From positions 3,062 to 67,061 of the forward strand of contig CBFGTM010000014.1 in assembly GCA_965652025.1 (NCBI GenBank): a stretch of 64,000 bases of DNA. Direction: 5' to 3'. Source of the DNA: CAVVWJ01 sp965652025. Its GTDB lineage: Bacteria > Gemmatimonadota > Gemmatimonadetes > Gemmatimonadales > GWC2-71-9. Below the pieces are notes generated by a model, which saw only the letters and a list, made by a program, of their open reading frames with translations, did no database searches and was not told the DNA's origin. Position 1 is the stretch's first letter. Each line of letters begins with the position of its first letter. Shown piece after piece: positions 41,781-48,719 of the stretch. The translations under genes and the position numbers were made by a program.

Positions 41781-42398
41781 ATGCATTTCCGTCATTCCAT
41801 CCTGCTCGTCGGCTGGCTCCTGGCCGGTGCCGTGGGCTGCTCGGACTCGACGTCACCCGGCGGTACCGACGGGCCCTCGGGCGAGCTCCACATCATTCGG
41901 CTCTCCCCGGCCAGCCCTCCGATCTTCAATCCGAAGCAGAGCTTTTACGCCGTGCAGGGGCAGGACCGGGAGATTCGGATCTCCTTTCAGGACGCCGCGA
42001 CCGGCGGGGAAGGGGAGGAGTTCTTCCGGCTCCGGGTTCGGCCCGGCTCGCTCCACGCGCTGCCCGATGGAACTCCCATTCCGGCGGGTGACTCGGTGCT
42101 GATCACGGTACGGGTGGTGGACCCGGCCAATATTCTGTTCGAGCTGGAACCGTCCGGGCTGACCTTCAATCCGTCCGAGCCGGCCGAGCTCAAGATCCAT
42201 TACAACCATGCCGACCACGACTTCAACGACGATGGCAGCGTCAATCTGTTCGACGATCAGATCAAGAGTCGTCTGGCCATCTGGCGGCAGGAGACCTTGT
42301 CCGATCCGTTCGTCAAGCTCGGATCGGTCAACATCGAGGAGTCGGAGGAGATCAACGCCGACATCCTCGGGTTCACCCGATATGCCATCGCGTACTGA
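41781..42398 (+). CDS. EF-hand/dockerin-like lipoprotein ending in FTRYAIAY
   Basis: 205 residues from the ATG at 41781, chosen for AAGGAGA 6 bases upstream; an ATG at 41763 is in frame. The lipobox is LLAGAVGCSDS. A beta domain carries PIPAGDSVLITVRVVDPANI, then a single dockerin-like calcium loop DFNDDGSVNLFDDQI followed by KSRLAIWRQE. The end is GFTRYAIAY. The same end and loop recur in the frameshifted gene at 55598, and FSRYAVAY ends three lipoproteins at 46.1-47.9 kb. It is likely a calcium-binding surface lipoprotein. Confidence 0.8.
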   Translation: MHFRHSILLVGWLLAGAVGCSDSTSPGGTDGPSGELHIIRLSPASPPIFNPKQSFYAVQGQDREIRISFQDAATGGEGEEFFRLRVRPGSLHALPDGTPIPAGDSVLITVRVVDPANILFELEPSGLTFNPSEPAELKIHYNHADHDFNDDGSVNLFDDQIKSRLAIWRQETLSDPFVKLGSVNIEESEEINADILGFTRYAIAY

Positions 42399-42401
42399 TG
42401 T

Positions 42402-42456
42402 CATCCTGAGCGGAGCGAAGAGCCTGCCCCGAGCAGCGCGAGGGGAGCTCATCTAA
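42402..42456. repeat. TGTCATCCTGAGCGGAGCGAAG-like dispersed repeat
   Basis: Bases following the lipoprotein stop begin GTCATCCTGAGCGGAGCGAA and continue into a GAGCAGCGCGAGGGG inverted part. It resembles a dispersed repeat type I associate with GC-rich environmental genomes. Only one copy is seen in the window. Confidence 0.4.
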
Positions 42457-43424
42457 TGGCCGCCGAGCAGGCTCTCCGCACCCTTCTTGGAGCGGGACGG
42501 TTCCAGGATGCTCTGGAACAGTACCGGGGGCTGGCAGACGCCCCGGAGAGCCTGCGGCCGGATGTCCAGCTACTGGCCGCAACAGCCGCTACGAGGCTGA
42601 ACGATCTGGATCTGGGCAGCTCACTCGCCTCCGAGGCCTTGGAGCGGTTCCGGAGCCGGGGCGACTGGGATGGCCGGATGCGGGCCCTCAATTTGCTCGG
42701 CGCCATTCACTGGGAGCGGGGACAGATTGCCGATGCGGAGCGCTGCTTCGGAGAAGCGATGCGGCTCGCCCGCCAACTTCCGGACAGCCTGATGTTGGCG
42801 CGCGCCTCCAACAATCTCGCCTCGGTGGCCCATCTTCAGGGCCGATTCGACGAGGCGGCGGCGCTATTCCGGGGAGCGCTGCTGGCCTATCAGCGCGTCG
42901 GCGACCGTCGCGGGACCGCCGAGACCTACCACAATCTGGGATTCGCCTACCGTCAGGCGGGCGAGTGGGGGGAGGCGGAGAGTGCCGCCAGCAACGCGGT
43001 GCGCCACGCCGAAGTGGTGGCCGAGCCCGGGCTCCTGGCTCTGGTGCTGGGCGCCAAGGCCGAGCTCAGTATCGAGCGGGGCGATACCTCGCTGGCCGAG
43101 CGGGAGCTAGAGCGAGCCGCCCGCTATGCCACGGAGTCGGGCGACGAGATCGGACGAGCCGAGGTGCTCCGAGTGCAGGCCCTGAACGCCTTGCATCAGA
43201 GCAACTGGCAGCTCGCCCTATCGTTCGCGGAGACGGCGCGTGGCGTGGCCGTGGCGCACGACAGCGCCCTGCTGGCTGCCGAGTGTGCCGGGATTGCGGC
43301 GCGGGCTCTCTCGGCACTGGGCCGGAAGGACGAGGGGAAAGAGCGGAGGCTGGAGGCCGAGACCCGGTTCCGCCAGCTTGGAGCAGGCTGGCACCTGGAG
43401 CGCCTGCAGCGGGACGTGACCTAA
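42456..43424 (+). CDS. TPR-repeat protein
   Basis: 322 residues made of about seven tetratricopeptide repeats (MRALNLLGAIHWERGQIADA, ARASNNLASVAHLQGRFDEA, ETYHNLGFAYRQAGEWGEAE). There is no signal peptide or enzyme domain, so it is a cytosolic scaffold. It resembles the TPR halves of the two minus-strand proteins that follow (43430 and 45015) and converges on them, with stops 5 bases apart. Its partner is unknown. Confidence 0.85.
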   Translation: MAAEQALRTLLGAGRFQDALEQYRGLADAPESLRPDVQLLAATAATRLNDLDLGSSLASEALERFRSRGDWDGRMRALNLLGAIHWERGQIADAERCFGEAMRLARQLPDSLMLARASNNLASVAHLQGRFDEAAALFRGALLAYQRVGDRRGTAETYHNLGFAYRQAGEWGEAESAASNAVRHAEVVAEPGLLALVLGAKAELSIERGDTSLAERELERAARYATESGDEIGRAEVLRVQALNALHQSNWQLALSFAETARGVAVAHDSALLAAECAGIAARALSALGRKDEGKERRLEAETRFRQLGAGWHLERLQRDVT

Positions 43425-43429
43425 CGTGC

Positions 43430-45022
43430 TTACGCCGCCGCAGCGTCCCCCTGAGCCAGCCCGGGTAGGCTCCGCGACACCCGGTTGAAGGCCTCATAGA
43501 CATCGGCTCGCCACCAGCTGCGGCTGGCCGCGATCTCCTTGATCGCCTCATCGTGCGAGAGTGCGGGACGGTAGCTGCGGGTCGTGGTAAGGGCATCGTA
43601 CACGTCCACAATGCAGATGATCTGGGCGTTCACCGGGATCTCCTCGCCCTTGAGCCGGTCGGGGTAGCCGGTGCCGTCGTAGCGCTCGTGGTGCCAGCGG
43701 ATGATCGGCTTGATGTCCCAGGGGAAGTCCACTGTGGCCAGCAGTTCGATGCCCCACACCGGGTGCATCTGAATGGTCCGGAACTCCTCCGGTGTGAGCC
43801 TCGTCGGCTTATTCAGGATCTCGTGCGGCACCCGCACCTTGCCCAAGTCGTGCAGATAGGCACCGATCCGGATGGTGGTCTGCTGCTCCTCGCCCAGTCC
43901 CAGCTGCTGCGCGACGGCGAGAGCGTAGGCGGCGACCCGCTCGCAGTGACCGAACGTGTAAGTGTCCGAGGACTCGATCGACTGACCCCAGTTCCGGACC
44001 ACCGCAAAATAGGTGTCCTCCAGCCGGGTGACCTTGGTGGAGACATCCACCAGGTCCACCCTCGCATCCAGTCGCCCGAATAGCCGGTGCGCGGTGTTGA
44101 GCAGCCGCAGCGCGTCCTGGTTGCGGCCCATTCCCTGATACAGGATCGCCAGTTCCCGGGAGGCTTCGGCCTCACTCAGCACCGACCCGGTGTTCACCGC
44201 CAGCTCGACCGCGGACCGGAGGCGAGCCTCGGCCAGCGCGTGCCGTCCGGTCTCCCGGTACACCCGGCCGATCACCTTGTACGCATCGGCCTTGTCGAGA
44301 CGCGACCCGAGGCGGTCGAAGATGGCGAGCGCATTCTCCGCGTTCTGCCGGGCTTGCTCGTAGCGCTGGCGGGCAAGGAGGACCTCGGCGTGGTTCAGCA
44401 GACCGAGTCCCTGGAGATGGACGTCGCCGATCAGTTCCGCGATCTGGAGGCTGCGGCGGAAGTACTGGTCAGCGTCGTCCCACAGCTCGCGGTCGGCGCT
44501 GACCATACCCAGGTTGTGGTAGGCGATGGCACAGCCGCGGTCGTCGGCGATGCTCTCGAAGGCCCCCAGGGAGCGCTGATAGTGAGCCAGGGCCTCGGCC
44601 AGGTTGCCCTGGATGTTGGCCAGAATTCCCAGGTTCTGCTCGGTGCGTCCGCGCAGCTCGGCGCTGGCCCCACCCAGCTCCAGCGCACGATAGAACTTTT
44701 CCCGAGCCTCCTTGATCAAACCGGCCTCGAAGTCGAATCCGGCCAGCGCATTCAGGGCCTCCGCCGCCAGCACCGGGTCCCCCATGGCTATGGCGGTCTC
44801 GTAGCTGCGCCGGCACAGGGCCAGAGCCTGCTCGCTCTCGTTGCGGTGGTGGTGAGCCACCCCAAGGCGGCGCAGCGCTTCGGCCAGCAGACCCCGTTCT
44901 CCGTCGCGCTCGGCGGTCTCGATGGCAGCGTGATACTCCCGGAGCGCATCGACCATGGCTCCGGCACGTTCGTGGGCCCGAGCCTGCTGGAGCAGCTCTG
45001 CCGCGGTCGCTGCCTTAGCCAA
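43430..45022 (-). CDS. TPR protein with C-terminal HD-GYP phosphodiesterase domain
   Basis: 530 residues from a TTG at 45022. Residues about 1-330 are TPR repeats (AEALNALAGFDFEAGLIKEA, AYHNLGMVSADRELWDDADQ). The C-terminal HD-GYP domain is intact: FGHCERVAAYALAVAQQLGL, AYLHDLGKVRVPHEIL, HPVWGIELL, IIRWHHERYDGTGYPDRLKG and VDVYDALTTTRSYR. It should hydrolyse c-di-GMP, with activity tuned by a TPR-bound partner. It overlaps the end of the TPR-only paralogue by 8 bases. Three lipoproteins lie upstream in the same direction. Confidence 0.93.
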   Translation of the reverse strand: MAKAATAAELLQQARAHERAGAMVDALREYHAAIETAERDGERGLLAEALRRLGVAHHHRNESEQALALCRRSYETAIAMGDPVLAAEALNALAGFDFEAGLIKEAREKFYRALELGGASAELRGRTEQNLGILANIQGNLAEALAHYQRSLGAFESIADDRGCAIAYHNLGMVSADRELWDDADQYFRRSLQIAELIGDVHLQGLGLLNHAEVLLARQRYEQARQNAENALAIFDRLGSRLDKADAYKVIGRVYRETGRHALAEARLRSAVELAVNTGSVLSEAEASRELAILYQGMGRNQDALRLLNTAHRLFGRLDARVDLVDVSTKVTRLEDTYFAVVRNWGQSIESSDTYTFGHCERVAAYALAVAQQLGLGEEQQTTIRIGAYLHDLGKVRVPHEILNKPTRLTPEEFRTIQMHPVWGIELLATVDFPWDIKPIIRWHHERYDGTGYPDRLKGEEIPVNAQIICIVDVYDALTTTRSYRPALSHDEAIKEIAASRSWWRADVYEAFNRVSRSLPGLAQGDAAAA

Positions 45023-46073
45023 GGCTCTCCTCCACCTCGTGGATCCGCTTGGAGACGTCGGCCAGGTCGAGCCTGGCGTTCAGGCGGCCGAAGAGTGTCC
45101 GGGCGGCATTCAGATAGGCGAGCGCCTCTTCACTCCGGCCCATCGCGTGGTACAGCAGGCCGATCTCGCGCGCCACCTCGGCTTCACTCAGGAGACACCC
45201 GGTGTTCACCGCCAGCTCCATGGCGCTCTTGAGCCGGGATTCCGCCACCGGGTACCGGGCGGTCTCCCGGTAGGCTCGGCCGATCACCCGGTATGCATCC
45301 GCCTTATCGAGCTGGCTCCCCAGCTGGTCGAAGATGCCGAGCGCGCTCTCGGCGTTCTGACGGGCTTGTTCGTAATCCTGGCGGGCCAGGTGCACTTCGG
45401 CATGATTCAGCAGCGCGAGACCCTCGAGGTGGATATCTCCCAGAGCCCGGGCCTTGCGCAGGCAGAGCCGGAAGTACCGGTCGGCATCGTCCCACTGGCC
45501 GAAGTCGGCGCTCACCATGCCCAGGTTGTGATATACGATGGAACAGCCCCGCTCGTCGCCGATGCTCTCGAACGAGAGCAGCGCCTGCCGGTAGTGAGCC
45601 ATCGCCTTGCCGGTATCCCCCTGCATGTTGGCCAGGATGCCCAGGTTCTGCTCGGTGCGGGCCCGGAGGGACGGGTCCGAGCCGCCGAGCTCCAACGCCA
45701 GCTCGAACTTCTCCCGCGCCGCCTGCATGGCCCCGCAGTCCAAATCGAATCCGGCCAGCGCGTTCAGCGCTTCCGCCGCCAGCACCGGATCATCCAGGTC
45801 CAGGGCGATCTTGTGACTCCGTTCACAGAGCTGCCGCGCCAGGGCCGGCTCGTTGCGCCAATGGTGCACGATGCCGGACCGACGTAGTGATTCGGCTATA
45901 ATCGCGCGCTCGCCGGGGCGCTGGGCCGCCTCGACCGCCGCGCCATAGCACTGCAGGGCCTCGGCGATGCAGCCGCCCTGCTCGTGCGCCCGACCCTCCC
46001 GCAGGAACTCGGCGGCGCGGTTGGGGCCGTGTTCCTCAGACCAGCGAGCGAGGGGTAACGAGCGCAGCTTCAT
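45015..46073 (-). CDS. TPR-repeat protein, paralogue of the TPR/HD-GYP N-terminus
   Basis: 352 residues. Repeats match those of the downstream protein closely (AEALNALAGFDLDCGAMQAA, VYHNLGMVSADFGQWDDADR, LGILANMQGDTGKAMAHYRQ), but no HD-GYP domain follows. It therefore looks like a duplication that lost, or never gained, the catalytic part. It starts 2 bases after the stop of a ZU5-like lipoprotein and overlaps the TPR/HD-GYP start, so all are likely one transcript. It may compete for, or co-assemble with, the same partner. Confidence 0.88.
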   Translation of the reverse strand: MKLRSLPLARWSEEHGPNRAAEFLREGRAHEQGGCIAEALQCYGAAVEAAQRPGERAIIAESLRRSGIVHHWRNEPALARQLCERSHKIALDLDDPVLAAEALNALAGFDLDCGAMQAAREKFELALELGGSDPSLRARTEQNLGILANMQGDTGKAMAHYRQALLSFESIGDERGCSIVYHNLGMVSADFGQWDDADRYFRLCLRKARALGDIHLEGLALLNHAEVHLARQDYEQARQNAESALGIFDQLGSQLDKADAYRVIGRAYRETARYPVAESRLKSAMELAVNTGCLLSEAEVAREIGLLYHAMGRSEEALAYLNAARTLFGRLNARLDLADVSKRIHEVEESLG

Positions 46074-46075
46074 GG

Positions 46076-46603
46076 TTAGTAGGCCACCGCGTAGCGGGAG
46101 AAGTGATCGATTTCGCCGGTGACGTAGTCGTATTTGGGGTAGTCCTCGGACGACGGCATTTCCAGAATTCGAAGGAGCTCGTCGGTGTAGGCCACCCGCT
46201 TGCGCAACCGCGTCGCACCACAGTTGCGATACTCCAGGGTCAGGCGCGCCGGCCTAGCGAATTGCAGGCCCTCAGGGCTAAGCCGTACGGAGTTCACCGG
46301 GCCGGTGACCTGTTCCGCCGTGATGGTGACCCTGGAGGAAAGGGCACCGCGTGGGATCTCCAGCCGGTGTCGGCCGAATCTCAGTGACCCGCCTTCGGGC
46401 CCGATTCTTTTGGAAGCTGAGGCGTACTCCTGAGGCTCACAGAGCAGAAGCACGGGAATAACGGGAGAGATACCCGCACGCTCGCCCCTCAGGCTCACTA
46501 CCAGAGGCGGCTCCGTCGGTGCGCTCTCACCGGCCGTGCAACTCACCCCCAGCAAGAGCACCAACAGCGAGCCTAAGACACGGGACGAACGAGGCCACTT
46601 CAT
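46076..46603 (-). CDS. ZU5-like lipoprotein ending in FSRYAVAY (third in row)
   Basis: 175 residues. The lipobox is VLLLGVSCTAGE. A pre-domain segment LLLCEPQEY carries a Cys, and the ZU5-like core reads RIGPEGGSLRFGRHRLEIPR, GALSSRVTITAEQVTG and LSPEGLQFARPARLTLEYRN with a second Cys (EYRNC). The pair of cysteines is conserved in all three neighbours and could form a disulfide. The end is IDHFSRYAVAY. ZU5 domains mediate protein contacts in larger proteins; here it stands alone. It is followed 2 bases later by the TPR gene. Confidence 0.85.
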   Translation of the reverse strand: MKWPRSSRVLGSLLVLLLGVSCTAGESAPTEPPLVVSLRGERAGISPVIPVLLLCEPQEYASASKRIGPEGGSLRFGRHRLEIPRGALSSRVTITAEQVTGPVNSVRLSPEGLQFARPARLTLEYRNCGATRLRKRVAYTDELLRILEMPSSEDYPKYDYVTGEIDHFSRYAVAY

Positions 46604-46631
46604 TCAATGTCTCCGCAGAAGGGACCGCCAT

Positions 46632-46659
46632 GTGGTCACCGGGTGAGCCCGGTGACCAC
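46632..46659 (-). other. Perfect 12-base inverted repeat between lipoprotein genes
   Basis: GTGGTCACCGGG (46632-46643) and CCCGGTGACCAC (46648-46659) with loop TGAG. The stem is perfect and GC-rich, without a T-tract. It may be an intercistronic stabiliser or attenuator separating two lipoprotein reading frames. Confidence 0.5.
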
Positions 46660-46684
46660 CTCACGTCGGGTAGAGCTCAGCGAA

Positions 46685-47227
46685 TCAGTACGCCACGGCG
46701 TAGCGGGAGAAGTGCTCAATGGGGCTGGTGACACTTTCCGTCCGAGCCTTGTCGTCTGAGTTCAGCAGCTCCAGTACTTTGAGCCGCTCGTCGGTGTAGA
46801 CCACCTTCTTGGGCTGCGCTATGCTCTGGCAATTGGCGTAACTCATCTCCAGCTCAGCCGGCACAGCGAAGGTCAGCCCCTCGGGACTGAAGCGTACCGA
46901 GTTTGTTGAGCCGGTGAGCTGCTCAGCGACAATCGTGACGTTCTGCGACAGGGCCCCGGCAGGAATAGTCAGAGCATGGCTGCCGACCCTGATCCTGGCG
47001 CCCTTGGGCCCCACCTGCGTCGTCGTTTTGGCATAGCGCTGCTCCGAACAGAGCAGCAGGTTGGCGACGGTGATGGTGTCGATCGAGCCCGGGGGCGTGC
47101 GCAGTCCGATGGACTCGCTGGCTGGAACGGCAGCCTCGGTCGGACCGAGGTCGCCGGGCGTGCAGCTTACCCCGACTATGAGCGCCATCAGAAGGCTGAG
47201 CGATGGCCATCTGCGATGCAGTCTCAT
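46685..47227 (-). CDS. ZU5-like lipoprotein ending in FSRYAVAY (second in row)
   Basis: 180 residues. The lipobox is ALIVGVSCTPGD. It has the LLLCSEQRY segment, the ZU5-like core (VGPKGARIRVGSHALTIPAG, ALSQNVTIVAEQLTGSTNSV, SPEGLTFAVPAELEMSYANC), the VVYTDERLKVLEL motif and the end IEHFSRYAVAY. Compared with the copy at 47324 the core is strongly conserved but the N-terminal linker differs. Ligand unknown. A perfect hairpin lies between this gene and the next. Confidence 0.85.
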   Translation of the reverse strand: MRLHRRWPSLSLLMALIVGVSCTPGDLGPTEAAVPASESIGLRTPPGSIDTITVANLLLCSEQRYAKTTTQVGPKGARIRVGSHALTIPAGALSQNVTIVAEQLTGSTNSVRFSPEGLTFAVPAELEMSYANCQSIAQPKKVVYTDERLKVLELLNSDDKARTESVTSPIEHFSRYAVAY

Positions 47228-47323
47228 GGGAGAGTCCTCGAGTGGGTTACCTGCCCAGGGGGTACAACCCGAGCCATGATCGGTGGAACCGTCAGCGCCC
47301 GGGTCCGGTAGTTCTCATTCACC

Positions 47324-47881
47324 TCAGTAGGCGACGGCGTAACGAGAGAAGTGATCGATGCCGGCCGTAGCCTGCTTCCGCTGGAACAGGTCCAGCGTCT
47401 TCAGGACTTCCAGCACCCGAAGCTTCTCGTCCGTGTACACGATCTTCTTCTGCAACAGCACCAGCGCGCAGTTGCCATAGGTCATTGTCAAGACGGCCGG
47501 CTTCTCGAACCGAAGCCCCTCGGGGCTGAACCGGATCGAGTTGGTGTTTCCAGGGATCTGCTCCGCCGTGATGCTGACTGGTGACGACAGAGCGCCGCTG
47601 GGGATAAACAGGGTGTGGCTTCCAACCCTGATGAAGCCGCCCTCTGGGCCGATGGTCTCCGTCGCTTTGTCGTACGGCTGAGCCGAGCAGAGCAGCAGAT
47701 CGCTGACCGAGCCGAGCGTACCTACGAGCCCATCGGTGAGATCACCGATCAGCCCGAACTGCGGCGAGCTTTGCTCAGGAGTCGAGGTGACCGGCGCCGT
47801 AGTGTCGGTCGAGGTACAGCTCACCCCAACCGAGAGCAGCAACGCCAAACCGAGTACGGAGAACCTGCGAAGCCGACGCAT
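47324..47881 (-). CDS. ZU5-like lipoprotein ending in FSRYAVAY (first in row)
   Basis: 185 residues with CGGAGTGGCGTC upstream of the ATG. The lipobox is LLLSVGVSCTST. The linker is longer and Gly-rich (GLIGDLTDGLVGTLGSVSD), then LLLCSAQPY and the core TIGPEGGFIRVGSHTLFIPS, GALSSPVSITAEQIPGNTNS, FSPEGLRFEKPAVLTMTYGN with a Cys, KKIVYTDEKLRVLEV and IDHFSRYAVAY. It is the promoter-proximal copy of a three-lipoprotein tandem array that continues into TPR and HD-GYP genes. Confidence 0.85.
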   Translation of the reverse strand: MRRLRRFSVLGLALLLSVGVSCTSTDTTAPVTSTPEQSSPQFGLIGDLTDGLVGTLGSVSDLLLCSAQPYDKATETIGPEGGFIRVGSHTLFIPSGALSSPVSITAEQIPGNTNSIRFSPEGLRFEKPAVLTMTYGNCALVLLQKKIVYTDEKLRVLEVLKTLDLFQRKQATAGIDHFSRYAVAY

Positions 47882-48256
47882 GACGCCACTCCGGATAAGG
47901 GTGAGAGTGTGCGACGTTACCGCGACCGAATACGGTCGCCGAACAGCCGCGCCGCCGTCCTCCGATACCTGGCGGACTTGACAGGCGTGGATCTGTTCGG
48001 TACGCGGAACACCAAGTCAGGCACGTGGTTAGCAGGCAAGGAGCATGCCCCTGACCGGCTGCCGTGTCACACAAATTGACGGCTAAAACCTGCGCGATTC
48101 GGAGTTGGTGGAGTGGTCAGATCTTGGTAGGAGTCGGGACGGAGCGGCTGTCGCCATTCCCGACGACGTGCAAAGTCTAGCGATGGGATCGTTCGACCCG
48201 CAGCGATCGATTTTTCCTGCGATTTGCGGGAGAGCGAGTGCTGCAGCGCGGTGCAC
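47882..48256. other. Intergenic region with a palindrome upstream of the lipoprotein array
   Basis: 375 bases without a convincing gene. A 7-base palindrome GCGACCG-AATA-CGGTCGC (47922-47939) lies 41 bases before the start of the first ZU5 lipoprotein and could be an operator or a leader hairpin. The rest shows no clear promoter box, repeat or RNA gene by eye. Confidence 0.5.
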
Positions 48257-48628
48257 TCAGACCAGTTGCACTGAATCGCGCCGCCGGTAGCGCCGGGCGA
48301 TCATACAATAGATCAAGAGGTTCACAACGATCACCACAGCACCCAGCACCAACTGCACCCCGCGGGTGAGCCCCGCCGGATACAATACCGGCAGAATGTA
48401 GTGCTCCACGAATCCCCCCTCGTAACCCTCCAGGCCCGCGCTCGCGCGCAACCGTTTCTCCAGTGGCGTCAGCGGACAGATCCAGCCGACCAGCTCGATC
48501 AGTGCACCGTACAGCGCCACCGGCAGATGCACGTACGCCACCTTCGGCCACCGCAGCGCGAGCAGCCCGCCGAAAACCACGAAGATGACGAAGGCGAAGT
48601 GAAGGAGGACTACGAGGTCAGCGAGCAT
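48257..48628 (-). CDS. DUF2784 family membrane protein
   Basis: 123 residues with four membrane helices (VVLLHFAFVIFVVFGGLLAL; YVHLPVALYGALIELVGWIC; GVQLVLGAVVIVVNLLIY). The central segment WICPLTPLEKRLRASAGLEG and FVEHYILPVLYP is the conserved core of DUF2784. Activity of this family is not known to me. It follows the EF-G-like gene in the same direction after a long inverted repeat, so it may have its own promoter. Confidence 0.9.
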   Translation of the reverse strand: MLADLVVLLHFAFVIFVVFGGLLALRWPKVAYVHLPVALYGALIELVGWICPLTPLEKRLRASAGLEGYEGGFVEHYILPVLYPAGLTRGVQLVLGAVVIVVNLLIYCMIARRYRRRDSVQLV

Positions 48629-48644
48629 TCGTCAGCGGGGATGC

Positions 48645-48719
48645 GGGGAAGTAGGAAGCGGGGAAGCAGGAGAGCGCAGTCGGTACGCGTCCCCGCTTCC
48701 CCTCCTCCCGGCTTCCTAC
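48645..48719. repeat. Long imperfect inverted repeat after the EF-G-like gene
   Basis: The left arm GTAGGAAGCGGGGAAGCAGG (from 48651) is complementary, with gaps, to CTCCTCCCGGCTTCCTAC (to 48719), and GCGGGGAAG is repeated directly. It overlaps the EF-G-like stop codon and separates it from the DUF2784 gene. It could serve as terminator or mRNA stabiliser. Confidence 0.5.
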
